Below are positions 36,993 through 47,203 of a stretch of DNA of 64,000 bases, one piece after another. The stretch's first letter is position 1, and each line of letters opens with the position of its first letter. The stretch covers positions 186,001 through 250,000 of the forward strand of contig NZ_BDAM01000009.1 in assembly GCF_001895045.1 (NCBI RefSeq), read 5' to 3'. The notes beneath the pieces were generated by a model that saw nothing but the letters and a program-made list of their open reading frames with translations, ran no database searches and was not told the origin of the DNA. This stretch comes from Rhodococcus coprophilus NBRC 100603 (GTDB lineage Bacteria > Actinomycetota > Actinomycetes > Mycobacteriales > Mycobacteriaceae). The position numbers and the translations under genes were made by a program.

Positions 36993-37002
36993 GGCGGCAA
37001 CA

Positions 37003-37545
37003 CTAGAGGACCCTGCTCACTTCCGGAACAGTTCCGTGGTCGGGACGGAGGATTCCACTGAGGCACACCCCCTGAGGACGTCGGGTCGCCTCGGAACGGA
37101 GACGGTCGTTCACCCGAGATACGCTCTGGATGACGTTGTCGCGCACCATGATCCATTCCTCGTCTCCCGAACTGGAATGTACCGACACCACACCGTCGAC
37201 GACATGGTCGAAAGTGAAGTGCGACAGCGCTGCCGGGAACTTGTCGCGGCGGCCCCTGAGCACCCGCCGCATACGCGCACGCGGCGACAGGAACGTCTGC
37301 ACGAGATAGGCCAGCCACTCGGTGTGCCGGAAGAAGTGTTCGTCGCCGTCCCACACCAGGGCCGATCCGTCGGCGGTCGGAACCCACTGGCACCACGACA
37401 GCGGACGCCCCCGCGACGGAAGACCGTCCCGACCCGCGTTGTGCGGCCCGCTCGCGGGCCCCGCGAAGCCTCGGAGGAACTCGATCTCGTCGGCATTCAG
37501 AGGAGGTGACACCTCGAACCGACCGTCGAATCGAGCGCTGTACAT
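37003..37545 (-). CDS. Conserved hypothetical protein, partner of the HSL-type hydrolase
   Basis: 180 residues from ATG 37545, with GGGGAGG 7 nt upstream; a GTG five codons earlier overlaps that site. No signal peptide or membrane helix. Rich in aromatic residues and Arg (WCQWVPTADGSALVWDGDEHFFRH), which suggests a compact ligand-binding fold. I do not recognise the family. It leads a two-gene operon with the hydrolase at 36992. Confidence 0.7.
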   Translation of the reverse strand: MYSARFDGRFEVSPPLNADEIEFLRGFAGPASGPHNAGRDGLPSRGRPLSWCQWVPTADGSALVWDGDEHFFRHTEWLAYLVQTFLSPRARMRRVLRGRRDKFPAALSHFTFDHVVDGVVSVHSSSGDEEWIMVRDNVIQSVSRVNDRLRSEATRRPQGVCLSGILRPDHGTVPEVSRVL

Positions 37546-37704
37546 ACGGTGCCTCCCCACGTCGACTGCTCTCCTTTACCCCCTTCGGAGCCGTTCCACA
37601 CCGGTCGGAGCCGACAATTCGCACGAATCGGGACAAACGCACGTGAGGCATGAGAATTTCTGTTAACTTCCCGGGTACATCCACAGCCGGGACAGGGTAG
37701 GGAC

Positions 37705-38694
37705 ATGCTGCGTCGAATAATGGCCACAGTCATGGGTACGGTGATAGTCGCAGCGGGAGCGGTGACAGGCGGCGGCATCGCACAGGCCGAAGACACTGCT
37801 ACGAAGCAATATCCGCTCGCTCCTACCTTCCTCGACGGCATCGGGATGGAACTCGCGAACCCCGGAGGTTCGGCGCCCGGCTCCAACGACTGGTCGTGCG
37901 AGCCCTCCGACGAGCACCCGGAACCGGTGGTCCTCGTGCACGGAACCATGGCTAATCGACAGGACAACTGGGCCTACCTGTCGCCGCTGCTCGCCAACGA
38001 GGGTTACTGCGTCTTCGCGCTCACGTACGGCAACTATCCCGAGCTGCCGTGGCCGTTCAGTGCGGTCGGCGGCCTCAAGCCCATGGAACAGAGTGCCGTC
38101 GAACTGGCGGCATTCGTAGACCGGGTACTCGACGTCACGGGTGCGGAAAAGGTGAGCCTCGTCGGCCATTCACAGGGCACGCTCATGCCCACGTATTACC
38201 TCAATCGCCTGGGCGGCAGCACCGAGGTGCGAAACCTCATCTCCCTCGCACCGCTGTGGGACGGTAGCCACGCGTTCCTGCTCGAGGCGACGTTCTCCCT
38301 GTTCGGTCAGGCCGGTCTGCGCGACGAACTCGAACAACTCGTCGCAACCGTGGGCTGCGGCGCGTGCCCGCAGGTGCTCGCCGGATCCCAGTGGTTCCGG
38401 GATCTGCACGCAGACGGGGTCTACGCGCCGGGGGTGCAGTACACCAACATCATTTCCCGCTACGACGAACTGGTGCTCCCGCACACCAGCGGATACCGCG
38501 AAGCCGACAACGCGACCAACTTCGTGCTGCAGGACCACTGCGAGGCGGACTGGGCCGAACACGTCGCCATCGTCAACGACCCCGTTGCCGCAGCCGTCGT
38601 CCTCAACGCGCTCGACCCGGACAACCCGCGCCCGGTGCCGTGCGTGTCGGTCCCGCCGTTCACCGGCTGGTCACCCACCGCACCTCCGCGGTAG
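37705..38694 (+). CDS. Secreted triacylglycerol lipase
   Basis: 329 residues. Signal peptide residues 1-28 (hydrophobic VMGTVIVAAGAVTGGGIA, AQA-ED cleavage). Lipase class 2 fold: VVLVHGTMANRQDNW (oxyanion), SLVGHSQGTLMP (nucleophile Ser), C-terminal CEADWAEHVAIVND (catalytic His). Six cysteines suit an exported enzyme with disulfides. Hydrolyses long-chain glycerides or similar esters outside the cell. Followed by a strong hairpin. Confidence 0.9.
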   Translation: MLRRIMATVMGTVIVAAGAVTGGGIAQAEDTATKQYPLAPTFLDGIGMELANPGGSAPGSNDWSCEPSDEHPEPVVLVHGTMANRQDNWAYLSPLLANEGYCVFALTYGNYPELPWPFSAVGGLKPMEQSAVELAAFVDRVLDVTGAEKVSLVGHSQGTLMPTYYLNRLGGSTEVRNLISLAPLWDGSHAFLLEATFSLFGQAGLRDELEQLVATVGCGACPQVLAGSQWFRDLHADGVYAPGVQYTNIISRYDELVLPHTSGYREADNATNFVLQDHCEADWAEHVAIVNDPVAAAVVLNALDPDNPRPVPCVSVPPFTGWSPTAPPR

Positions 38695-38701
38695 AAAGAC
38701 G

Positions 38702-38733
38702 ACCGCGACCGCCGCAGCAGCGGCGGTCGCGGT
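38702..38733. terminator. Bidirectional terminator hairpin between lipase and rlmB
   Basis: Perfect 14-bp stem (ACCGCGACCGCCGC and its complement) with a 4-nt AGCA loop, between convergent genes ending at 38694 and 38751. Confidence 0.85.
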
Positions 38734-38750
38734 TTCCAGCTATGTGGTGC

Positions 38751-39722
38751 TTACGCGCGGCGCTGCCGGGCGATGTCGGCGAGGACCACGCCCGCGGCGA
38801 CGGACGCATTGAGAGACTCCACGTCACCGGCCATCGGAATCGAGAGAATGGCGTCGCAGGTTTCCCGTACGAGCCGGGACAAGCCCTTACCCTCCGAGCC
38901 CACCACGACGACCACCGGATCGGTGCCGTCGAACTCGTCGAGCGTGGTGTCTCCGCCTGCGTCGAGACCGACCACGCGCACACCTTGCGCCTGCCAGTCC
39001 TTGAGCGTGCGGGTCAGGTTCGTGGCGCGTGCGACCGGCAGCCGTGCCGCAGCACCGGCGCTGGTCCGCCAGGCAACAGCGGACACCGAAGCCGAACGTC
39101 GCTGCGGAATGACCACGCCGTGACCGCCGAAGGCCGCCACCGAACGGATGACGGCACCGAGGTTGCGCGGATCCGAGATGTTGTCGAGCGCGACCAGCAG
39201 CGGCCGCTCGTGGTGCTCCTTGGCCCGCGCGATCAGGTCGTCGGGATGCACGTACCGGTACGGCGGCACCTGGAGACCCACGCCCTGGTGCATTCCGTTC
39301 GTGGACAAGCGGTCGAGTTCGGCGCGCGACACCTCGAGGATCGAGATGCCCATGTCGGCCGCACGCTGCACGGCTTCCTTGAGTCGCTCGTCCGCCTCCG
39401 CTCCGACCGCGACATACAGCGCGGTCGCGGGAACCTCGGCGCGCAGGCATTCGACGACCGGGTTGCGGCCCAGCACCATCTCCGGACCGTCCTCGGGCTT
39501 GCGGCCGGCGGGTCGCCGTCCGCCGCCACGCGAGGAGGTGTCGGTCGCCTTTGCCGCGGCACGGGAACGCCGTGCTGCGGCGTGGTACGGACGATCCTCG
39601 GCCTTGGGTGTCGCACCGCGCGGTTCCAGACCACGACGGCGCTGCCCGCCGGAGCCGACGACCTGCCCCTTCTTGGTTCCGCCCTTACGAATCGCGCCGC
39701 GGCGCTGGGAATTGCCTGCCAT
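38751..39722 (-). CDS. rlmB: 23S rRNA 2'-O-methyltransferase, TrmH/RlmB family
   Basis: 323 residues from ATG 39722, which shares one base with the cysS stop. A basic, low-complexity N-terminal arm (residues 1-85, Arg/Gly/Lys) precedes the substrate-binding domain ([14 protein letters not shown]) and the SPOUT knot: [32 protein letters not shown] and [18 protein letters not shown], the three TrmH motifs. Methylates a ribose in 23S rRNA (G2251 in E. coli). Same position as Rv3579c. Confidence 0.92.
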   Translation of the reverse strand: MAGNSQRRGAIRKGGTKKGQVVGSGGQRRRGLEPRGATPKAEDRPYHAAARRSRAAAKATDTSSRGGGRRPAGRKPEDGPEMVLGRNPVVECLRAEVPATALYVAVGAEADERLKEAVQRAADMGISILEVSRAELDRLSTNGMHQGVGLQVPPYRYVHPDDLIARAKEHHERPLLVALDNISDPRNLGAVIRSVAAFGGHGVVIPQRRSASVSAVAWRTSAGAAARLPVARATNLTRTLKDWQAQGVRVVGLDAGGDTTLDEFDGTDPVVVVVGSEGKGLSRLVRETCDAILSIPMAGDVESLNASVAAGVVLADIARQRRA

Positions 39723-41116
39723 CACTGTCCTGCTTTCAGAGACCACTCGGGTCCGTTCGGCGTATCGGTCACTTCGATACCCGCCGCTGTCAACCGGTCG
39801 CGCACCTCGTCGGCGATCGCCCAGTTCTTGTCTGCCCGCGCGTTCTGTCTCCGGACGAGATCCGCGGAGACGAGCACGTCGAGCGCTTCCAGGGCCGCCG
39901 ATCGGTCGGCGGTGGAGTCACTCCAGTGTGCATCGAGCGGGTCGACTCCGAGAATTCCGAGCATCGCGCGCACCTGCGACGCGATCCGGACGGCCTCGTC
40001 GAGATCACCGTTGTCGAGTGCCTTGTTGCCTTCGCTGCGTCGTCCGTGGATCTCGGCGAGCGCCTTGGGCACACCGAGATCGTCGTCGAGTGCGTCGGCG
40101 AAGGCGTCCGTCCATGTGCCGACGGGAACCTCGCCCGCACGATCACGGGTCTTGAGGACGAAGGTTTCGAGTCCCCGGTAGCCCGCGGCCGCTTCCTGGA
40201 GCGCTGCCTCGGAGTACTCGAGCATCGAACGGTAGTGCGCGCTGCCGAGGTAGTACCGCAACTCCTGCGGTCGCACCTTGGTGAGCACGTTCGGCACCGA
40301 CAGCACGTTGCCGAGCGACTTGGACATCTTCTCGCCGCCCATGGTGACCCAGCCGTTGTGCAGCCAGTACCGGGCGAAGCCGTCGCCTGCCGCCCGAGCC
40401 TGGGCGATTTCGTTCTCGTGGTGCGGGAAGACGAGATCCATTCCGCCGCAATGGATATCGAAGGTTCCGCCCAGATAGAACGTTGCCATCGCGGAGCATT
40501 CGAGGTGCCATCCGGGACGGCCGCGTCCCCACGGAGTGGGCCACGAGGGCTCGCCCGGCTTCGCTGCCTTCCACAAGGTGAAGTCGCGCGGATCCCGCTT
40601 GCCGAGCCCGGCGCTCTCACCCTGGTGCACGTCGTCGAGCTTGTGCCCGGACAGCGACCCGTACTCGGGATAGCTCTTCACGTCGAAGTAGACGTTGCCG
40701 TCGGAGGGGTACGCGTGACCCGCCGCGATGAGTCGTTCCATCAGATCGACCATCTGCGTGATGTGCCCGGTAGCGCGGGGCTCGATCGACGGAGGGAGGA
40801 CACCGAGCACGTCGTACGCCTTGTTGAACGCGCGCTCGAATGTCGCGGCCCATTCCCACCACGGACGCCCGGCCTCGGCGGCCTTGCGGAGAATCTTGTC
40901 TTCGATGTCTGTGACGTTTCTCACAAACGCGACATCCATCCCCTGAGCCGCGAGCCATCTGCGTAGGACGTCGAATGCGACGCCACTGCGCACATGGCCG
41001 ATGTGGGGTTCGCCTTGAACGGTGGCACCACACAGGTACACCGAGGCATGGCCGGGGACGAGCGGCACGAATTCCCGCACATCCCGTGTTTCGGTGTCGT
41101 AAAGGCGCAAGGTCAC
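39722..41116 (-). CDS. cysS: Cysteinyl-tRNA synthetase
   Basis: 464 residues from GTG 41116. Class I signature HIGH in [11 protein letters not shown] and KMSKS in [10 protein letters not shown]. The zinc ligands are visible: the Cys in VYLCGATVQ, the Cys in WHLECSAM and the His in [10 protein letters not shown]. Charges tRNA-Cys. Follows ispF by 12 nt in the carD-ispD-ispF-cysS-rlmB cluster. Confidence 0.96.
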   Translation of the reverse strand: MTLRLYDTETRDVREFVPLVPGHASVYLCGATVQGEPHIGHVRSGVAFDVLRRWLAAQGMDVAFVRNVTDIEDKILRKAAEAGRPWWEWAATFERAFNKAYDVLGVLPPSIEPRATGHITQMVDLMERLIAAGHAYPSDGNVYFDVKSYPEYGSLSGHKLDDVHQGESAGLGKRDPRDFTLWKAAKPGEPSWPTPWGRGRPGWHLECSAMATFYLGGTFDIHCGGMDLVFPHHENEIAQARAAGDGFARYWLHNGWVTMGGEKMSKSLGNVLSVPNVLTKVRPQELRYYLGSAHYRSMLEYSEAALQEAAAGYRGLETFVLKTRDRAGEVPVGTWTDAFADALDDDLGVPKALAEIHGRRSEGNKALDNGDLDEAVRIASQVRAMLGILGVDPLDAHWSDSTADRSAALEALDVLVSADLVRRQNARADKNWAIADEVRDRLTAAGIEVTDTPNGPEWSLKAGQ

Positions 41117-41127
41117 GACCGTCGATC

Positions 41128-41604
41128 CTACCGGTCGTCGCTCTGCTGCAGGACGAGCGCGGTGGCGACGGCCGCCACACCCTCGCCTCGTCCGGTCAAT
41201 CCGAGGCCGTCGGTGGTCGTCGCGGACACCGAGACAGGGGCACCGAGCACGTCGGACAGCACCCGCTGCGCCTCGTCGCGCCGCGGCCCGATCTTCGGGC
41301 GGTTGCCGATCACCTGGACCGCCGCGTTGCCGATCGTCCAGCCGGCGTCGGCGAGCAGGCGGCGCACCTCCACGAGCATGGCCGCGCCCGAGGCACCTGC
41401 CATCTCCGGCCGGTCGGTGCCGAACACCGCTCCCAGGTCGCCGAGACCGGCGGCCGAGAGCAACGCATCGCACAGGGCGTGCGCGGCGACGTCACCGTCG
41501 GAATGGCCTGAGCATCCGTCGGCGTCCTCGAAGAGCAGTCCGGCCATCCAGCACGGCCGGCCAGGCTCGACGGGATGCACGTCCGTTCCGATTCCGACAC
41601 GCAC
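41128..41604 (-). CDS. ispF: 2-C-methyl-D-erythritol 2,4-cyclodiphosphate synthase
   Basis: 158 residues from GTG 41604. GIGTDVHP and [12 protein letters not shown] give the metal ligands; the C-terminal [14 protein letters not shown] is the cytidine-binding loop. Fifth step of the non-mevalonate isoprenoid route. Starts 6 nt after ispD. Confidence 0.95.
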   Translation of the reverse strand: MRVGIGTDVHPVEPGRPCWMAGLLFEDADGCSGHSDGDVAAHALCDALLSAAGLGDLGAVFGTDRPEMAGASGAAMLVEVRRLLADAGWTIGNAAVQVIGNRPKIGPRRDEAQRVLSDVLGAPVSVSATTTDGLGLTGRGEGVAAVATALVLQQSDDR

Positions 41605-41610
41605 GACGGT

Positions 41611-42318
41611 TCAGCGCTCCTCTGCGGTTCGAGCCCCCGACGCGAGCAGTGCGCGCGCGAGGACGAGATCCAACGGTGTGGTGATCTTGAAGGCGAGCGG
41701 GTCGCCCGCGACGGTGTCGACACGCTCACCGAGTCGCTCGACGAGACCTGCGTCGTCGGTCGCGTCGCCGGCGTCCGTGTTCGCCCGGCTCAGCAGTGCG
41801 ACGTCGAAACCTTGGGGGGTCTGTACCGCACGAAGGGACGCGCGGTCGGGCGTGCCGGTGACAGCACCCTGCGCGTCGACACTCTTGATGGTGTCGGTGA
41901 CGGGCAGGACAGGAATCACCGCGTCGCTCCCGCGCCGCAGTTCGGCCACCACGCGGGCGAACAAGCCGGGGGGCGTGAGCACCCGAGCAGCGTCGTGCAC
42001 CAGCACGAATCGCGCGTCGGATGCGCAGGCGAGTCCGGCACGCACCGAATCGGCGCGCTCGGCACCTCCTGCGACGACGGATACCCGCTCAGAGAAGGGC
42101 GCCCGCACCAGTTGTTCCGGCTGTGTCGCGGCGAGTTCGGGCGGAACCACGACGACGACCCGGTCTACCTCACCGGAGTCGAGCATCGATTCGACGGCGC
42201 GATCGAGCATCGTCCGCCCGTCCAGTTCGACGAACGCCTTCGGCAGTTCTTGGCCCAGACGAACGCCGCGGCCGGCCGCCGGAACAATCCCGACGACCGG
42301 CCCGTTGCGATCGTTCAC
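41611..42318 (-). CDS. ispD: 2-C-methyl-D-erythritol 4-phosphate cytidylyltransferase
   Basis: 235 residues. PAAGRGVRLGQELPKAF is the CTP-binding start, VLVHDAARVLTPP and QTPQGFDVALL the conserved later blocks. Third step of the methylerythritol phosphate route. Located 35 nt after carD. Confidence 0.95.
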   Translation of the reverse strand: MNDRNGPVVGIVPAAGRGVRLGQELPKAFVELDGRTMLDRAVESMLDSGEVDRVVVVVPPELAATQPEQLVRAPFSERVSVVAGGAERADSVRAGLACASDARFVLVHDAARVLTPPGLFARVVAELRRGSDAVIPVLPVTDTIKSVDAQGAVTGTPDRASLRAVQTPQGFDVALLSRANTDAGDATDDAGLVERLGERVDTVAGDPLAFKITTPLDLVLARALLASGARTAEER

Positions 42319-42353
42319 TTGCTGTGTTCGGGGTTCTTCACGCAGTTCGCCAC

Positions 42354-42863
<510 letters not shown>

Positions 42864-42941
42864 TCACCGAGTTTAACACGTGACTACCTCGTCCTCTCAT
42901 CAACGATGCAGGTCAGGGGCATCGATACGTGAGCGCAGGGC

Positions 42942-42984
42942 TTGACAGGCAGTCGGTTCCGTGCTTTATGTGACGTGTGTCACC
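42942..42984 (+). promoter_or_regulatory. lpqE promoter with CRP/GlxR-type site
   Basis: TTGACA (42942-42947) and TTTATG (42965-42970) are spaced 17 bp. TGTGACGTGTGTCACC (42969-42984) agrees with the CRP consensus TGTGAN6TCACA at 9 of 10 fixed bases and overlaps the -10 and start of transcription, which predicts repression if bound. Rest of the 276-bp carD/lpqE gap shows nothing else clear. Confidence 0.55.
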
Positions 42985-43118
42985 CTTCGGGACTGGGCAT
43001 GTCCGGGCTTTCGGGAGGCGACAGCAAAAGTTGCGAGTTCCGGCCCCGCCGCACACAGGTCGCTCGCTGACTACTACTCTGCCTAGTGGATTGCGAGCCT
43101 TACTCGATGGAGGAACCC

Positions 43119-43733
43119 GTGACTGCTCTCAAAGCGCCGACTCGGCGAGTCGTGACAGCCCTCGCCCTGGCGGCGGGAGCGACGCTCACGCTGTCGGCAT
43201 GCGGTGCCGGCCAGATCAGCCAGACCGCCGTACAGGTCGCGGCGATCAACGGCAACAACGCCGAGGTCGGATCGATCGCCCTGCGGAATGTGCACGTGAT
43301 CTACCCGAACTCCGAGGAGTACAGCATCGAACCGGGTGGCACTGCGCTGCTCGGCTTCACGGTGGTGAACCTCGATCCGTACACCCCGGACGTGCTCACC
43401 GACATCTCCACCGAGTTCGCGGACTCCGTGAATGCGGAGGAGATCGAGATTGCTCCGCAGTCGTCCGTCGTCGCCGGTGAGTCCACCGAGACGGCCGCAC
43501 TCGACGAGGCTCCTCAGCCCGCTCAGACGAAGGAGACCCCGCCCGACGCGCCGAGTGTCGCCACCGTCGAACTGGTCGGCCTGAACGAACTCGTCCGGCC
43601 GGGACTGACCGTCCCCGTCACGTTCTCCTTCGAGGAAGCCGGCGATCTGACCATCTCCGTGCCGATCGACGCAGGCCCGATCCTTCCGCGCGACGAGTCC
43701 GACATGTCGCCGATCATCGGCGAAGCGCACTAA
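43119..43733 (+). CDS. lpqE: Lipoprotein LpqE
   Basis: 204 residues from GTG 43119, with GGAGGA 5 nt upstream (ATG 43107 is part of that site). Lipoprotein signal with lipobox TLSAC. The mature part is a beta-rich domain with a Thr/Glu/Pro-rich insertion at ~120-145. It corresponds by position and sequence to M. tuberculosis Rv3584; role not established. Followed by a strong terminator. Confidence 0.85.
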   Translation: MTALKAPTRRVVTALALAAGATLTLSACGAGQISQTAVQVAAINGNNAEVGSIALRNVHVIYPNSEEYSIEPGGTALLGFTVVNLDPYTPDVLTDISTEFADSVNAEEIEIAPQSSVVAGESTETAALDEAPQPAQTKETPPDAPSVATVELVGLNELVRPGLTVPVTFSFEEAGDLTISVPIDAGPILPRDESDMSPIIGEAH

Positions 43734-43748
43734 CGCACCCACAGCCCG

Positions 43749-43786
43749 AAAGACCCCGGTCGAGCACCTGCTCGACCGGGGTCTTT
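43749..43786 (+). terminator. Rho-independent terminator after lpqE
   Basis: Arms 43749-43766 and 43769-43786 are perfectly complementary (AAAGACCCCGGTCGAG core) and end in TCTTT; the effective loop is ~6 nt. The best classical terminator in the window. Confidence 0.88.
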
Positions 43787-43816
43787 CCTGTCGGGGCAGG
43801 CCACTATCCTCCGGCA

Positions 43817-45208
43817 GTGGCCAAAACCAAGTCGCTCTACCGCTGTTCCGACTGCGCACACACCGTCGGGAAATGGGTCGGCCGCTGCCCCGAATGCGGG
43901 ACCTGGGGCTCCATGGACGAAGCCGCCCCGCAACCCACGGCTGTGGCGGCGCGGGCCGGAACCACCCTCGCCCGCGCGGGCGCTGCCGCGGTACTGCCGT
44001 CGACCCCGGCGACCCCGCTGTCCCAGATCGACGGAAAAGCCACCTACGCGAAATCCACGGGTGTCGACGAACTCGACCGCGTCCTCGGCGGCGGGATAGT
44101 TCCCGGTTCGGTCGTGTTGCTCGCGGGAGAACCCGGCGTCGGCAAGTCGACGCTGCTCCTCGAGGTGGTCCATCGGTGGGCGCAGCGCGGCAGCGACGAG
44201 CGGGCCCTGTACGTCACCGGGGAGGAATCGGCGGGACAGGTACGGCTGAGGGCCGACCGCACCGGCGCTGTGCACGACCGGGTTTACCTCGCGGCGGAGG
44301 CCGACCTCGCGACGATCTTCGGACACGTCGAACAGGTTCGCCCGACGCTCCTCGTCGTCGACTCGGTGCAGACGATGCTCGCAGCGGACGTCGACGGCGT
44401 CACCGGCGGCGTCACCCAGGTCCGGGCTGTGACGAGCGCGTTGACCTCGCTCGCGAAGTCGAGCGGCGTGCCTGTGCTCCTGATCGGACACGTCACGAAG
44501 GACGGCGCCGTCGCCGGGCCCAGGTCGCTCGAGCATCTCGTCGACGTGGTGCTGCACTTCGAAGGCGACAAGCACTCGACGCTGCGGATGGTGCGCGGAG
44601 TGAAGAACCGGTTCGGCGCCGCCGACGAGGTGGGCTGCTTCGAACTCACCGAGAACGGCATCGTCGGGGTCAGCGATCCGTCCGGGCTGTTCCTGCAGCA
44701 CCGCGACGAAGCGGTTCCCGGCACTGCAGTCACGGTGACGATGGACGGGAAGCGCCCGCTGCTCGGCGAAGTGCAGGCGCTGGTGGTACCCACACACAAC
44801 CCGTCGCCACGTCGCGCTGTGAGCGGACTCGACTCGGCGCGGGTGGCCATGGTCCTCGCGGTGCTCGAGCGCCGCTGTGGGCTCGGCAAGCTCGGCAACT
44901 GCGACGTCTACGCCTCCACGGTGGGCGGTATGCGGATCACCGACCCCTCCGCCGACCTCGCATTGGCGCTGGCAGTGGCGTCGGCAGTGCGAGACCAGCC
45001 GGTACCCGCCGGCACCGTGTTGCTCGGAGAAGTCGGCCTCGCCGGCGAGGTGCGGCGCGTCGCCGGGGCGGGTCGCAGGCTCGCCGAGGCGAACCGGCTG
45101 GGGTTTACCCGAGGGGTGGTACCCAGGGGTGTCGAAGGCGTGCCGAAGGGGATGAAATCCACCGAGGTCGTCAACGTGGGGCAGGCGCTGTCGACGTTGT
45201 CCCGCTGA
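43817..45208 (+). CDS. radA: DNA repair protein RadA (Sms)
   Basis: 463 residues from GTG 43817; TATCCT upstream suggests a leaderless mRNA. N-terminal zinc finger [20 protein letters not shown], RecA-like ATPase with Walker [10 protein letters not shown], the RadA-specific KNRFG motif ([13 protein letters not shown]) and a C-terminal Lon-protease-like domain (residues ~300-463). Works in branch migration during recombination. Convergent with nothing; dinB follows 34 nt downstream. Confidence 0.95.
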   Translation: MAKTKSLYRCSDCAHTVGKWVGRCPECGTWGSMDEAAPQPTAVAARAGTTLARAGAAAVLPSTPATPLSQIDGKATYAKSTGVDELDRVLGGGIVPGSVVLLAGEPGVGKSTLLLEVVHRWAQRGSDERALYVTGEESAGQVRLRADRTGAVHDRVYLAAEADLATIFGHVEQVRPTLLVVDSVQTMLAADVDGVTGGVTQVRAVTSALTSLAKSSGVPVLLIGHVTKDGAVAGPRSLEHLVDVVLHFEGDKHSTLRMVRGVKNRFGAADEVGCFELTENGIVGVSDPSGLFLQHRDEAVPGTAVTVTMDGKRPLLGEVQALVVPTHNPSPRRAVSGLDSARVAMVLAVLERRCGLGKLGNCDVYASTVGGMRITDPSADLALALAVASAVRDQPVPAGTVLLGEVGLAGEVRRVAGAGRRLAEANRLGFTRGVVPRGVEGVPKGMKSTEVVNVGQALSTLSR

Positions 45209-45235
45209 TCCCGGGCATCGTGTCGCACCCGCATG

Positions 45236-45249
45236 CGAACATATGTTCG
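45236..45249 (+). promoter_or_regulatory. LexA (SOS) box on the dinB start
   Basis: CGAACATATGTTCG is a perfect palindrome and fits the actinobacterial LexA box CGAAC-N4-GTTCG exactly. It covers the ATG at 45243, so LexA would sit directly on the start region of the polymerase gene. Confidence 0.85.
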
Positions 45250-46517
45250 TGTCCGGTGAAGCCACGATCCTCCATGCCGACCTAGACGCGTTCTACGCGT
45301 CGGTCGAGCAGCGCGACGATCCCTGGCTCCGGGGAAAGCCGATCGTGGTCGGCGGCGGCGTGGTGCTCGCCGCGAGTTACGAGGCGAAGGCCTACGGGAT
45401 CAAAACCGCGATGTCGGGCCGCGCGGCGCGAGCGCTCTGCCCCGAGGTGATCTCGGTTCCGCCCCGAATGGAGGCGTACACGAAGGCGTCGCGCGACGTG
45501 TTCGCAGTGTTCGCCGACACGACCCCGATCGTCGAGGGCATCTCGATCGACGAAGCGTTCCTCGACGTGTCGGGAGTGCGCCGCATCTCGGGCGAGCCCG
45601 TCGAGATCGCCGCGCGACTCCGTCGCACAGTGGCCCGCGAGGTGGGCCTGCCCATCACGGTCGGCGTCGCACGCACGAAGTTTCTCGCCAAGGTCGCGAG
45701 TGGAGTCGCGAAACCGGACGGGCTGCTTCTCGTTTCGCCCGACGCCGAACTCGACTTTCTGCACCCGCTGCCGGTGGAGCGATTGTGGGGCGTCGGAAAG
45801 GTCACCGCCGCAAAACTGCACGCACACGGGTTACGGAAGGTCGGCGACCTGGCCCTCCACTCCGAATCCGATCTCGTCGCGTTGCTCGGCGCGGCATCGG
45901 GACGTCATCTGCGCGCCCTCGCGCTCGGTCACGATCCACGACGCGTCCGGCACCGCGGACGAAGTTCGATGGGCGCGCAACATGCCCTCGGGCGCGGGCC
46001 ACACAGCCACGAGTCCTTGGAGGCGACGCTGCAACTGCTCGTCGGCCGGGTGTGCCGTCGCATGCGGCGCGCAGACCGCCTCGGCCGCACCGTGGTGTTG
46101 CGACTGCGGTTCGCCGACTACACCCGCGTCACGCGGTCGCACACGCTCGGCAGCCCCACGGCCCGAACCGACCTGATCGGCGACACCGCCCGCGAACTCC
46201 TCGAGGCGGCACGCCCGGTGATCGCCGAGCGCGGAGTGACCCTCGTGGGCGTCGCCGTCACCAACCTCGACAAGCAAGGCACCGAGCAGCTCGAGTTGCC
46301 GTTCGACGCGGAAGTCCCGAACGGACCGCCGACAGCGGACACGGAATGTGCCGGCGAACGGCGGCGGCTCACCCACCCCCCGATCGACCGGCACGCACTC
46401 GATTCCGTGCTCGACGACCTTCACGGAAGATTCGGCGCGGGCTCGGTGACGTCGGCGACGCTGCTGGGCCGCCACCATCGGCCCGGCGTACCGCTGCTAC
46501 CCGACGCCCAGCCGTGA
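45243..46517 (+). CDS. dinB: DNA polymerase IV, Y family
   Basis: 424 residues from ATG 45243, or 422 from GTG 45249; both touch the LexA box, so the mRNA is probably leaderless. Catalytic blocks ILHADLDAFYASVEQ and ISIDEAFLDVSG give the three carboxylates; WGVGKVTAAKLHAHG is the helix-hairpin-helix; EQLELPFD (residues ~345-352) is a beta-clamp binding motif. Error-prone translesion synthesis. The SOS box means damage induction is likely. It lies between radA and disA, an insertion relative to M. tuberculosis. Confidence 0.94.
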   Translation: MFVSGEATILHADLDAFYASVEQRDDPWLRGKPIVVGGGVVLAASYEAKAYGIKTAMSGRAARALCPEVISVPPRMEAYTKASRDVFAVFADTTPIVEGISIDEAFLDVSGVRRISGEPVEIAARLRRTVAREVGLPITVGVARTKFLAKVASGVAKPDGLLLVSPDAELDFLHPLPVERLWGVGKVTAAKLHAHGLRKVGDLALHSESDLVALLGAASGRHLRALALGHDPRRVRHRGRSSMGAQHALGRGPHSHESLEATLQLLVGRVCRRMRRADRLGRTVVLRLRFADYTRVTRSHTLGSPTARTDLIGDTARELLEAARPVIAERGVTLVGVAVTNLDKQGTEQLELPFDAEVPNGPPTADTECAGERRRLTHPPIDRHALDSVLDDLHGRFGAGSVTSATLLGRHHRPGVPLLPDAQP

Positions 46518-46540
46518 GATCCCCGGTTGCGCCGGAGGTG

Positions 46541-47104
46541 TCAGACGGCGGAGATGTCCTGGTCGCCGGTCGGCATGCCGTCGACGAAATCCTTGCCCTT
46601 TTCGAAATGCTCGTGGCCCACGACGATGAACAGGCCGTACGACGAACCCACGACCACGTCGGGATCTGCCAGCGGACCGTCGACGATCCGCGCTTCCGAG
46701 CGCGTGTAGACCTTGCGGCGCACCGTGCCTTCGACGCGGGACCGCAGTTCGAGCACCGCACCGAGGGGAATGGGACGGGCGAAATCGATGCCCAGATGCG
46801 CAGTGACCACGGCCGACCGGAGCGCGGCGTTGCACGCCATTCCCTGCGCCTCGTCGAACGCCGTCATCAGGATGCCGCCGTGGATGAATCCCGGACCGCC
46901 CTGGTAACGCTTCGCAACCTCGAAGCGGCCGATCACCTCGAGTCCCTCGCCGGTCGTGAACTCCATCCCGAGGCCGGTGGGCTGGTCGTCTCCGCATCCG
47001 AAGCACTTGGACCAGTGCTGAGGAACGGGAGCGCCGGGACCGGGGTGGTCGGCGGGGAAATCGGGTACAGCGAGGTCGTCGGGCAAGATCCAGGTACTGC
47101 TCAT
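46541..47104 (-). CDS. PaaI-type hot-dog thioesterase
   Basis: 187 residues from ATG 47104. CFGCGDDQPTGLGMEF near the N terminus and GGPGFIHGGILMTAFDEAQGMA, in which the HGG loop and the Asp/Glu of the helix form the active site of the PF03061 family. Likely hydrolyses an acyl- or aryl-CoA thioester; substrate unknown. Convergent with dinB and divergent from disA. Confidence 0.85.
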   Translation of the reverse strand: MSSTWILPDDLAVPDFPADHPGPGAPVPQHWSKCFGCGDDQPTGLGMEFTTGEGLEVIGRFEVAKRYQGGPGFIHGGILMTAFDEAQGMACNAALRSAVVTAHLGIDFARPIPLGAVLELRSRVEGTVRRKVYTRSEARIVDGPLADPDVVVGSSYGLFIVVGHEHFEKGKDFVDGMPTGDQDISAV

Positions 47105-47203
47105 GAACAAGTAATGTAGTTGCGCGGTCACGAGGGTCTTTCTCTTCCCTCCCCAGAATGTGACCACGACCGCAGGGTCCGGGACACGGAAGGAATCTGC
47201 CAC

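Noticed and set aside
43730-45265. 511-residue open frame antisense to radA
   Set aside because: Shadow frame; it crosses the terminator and the LexA box.
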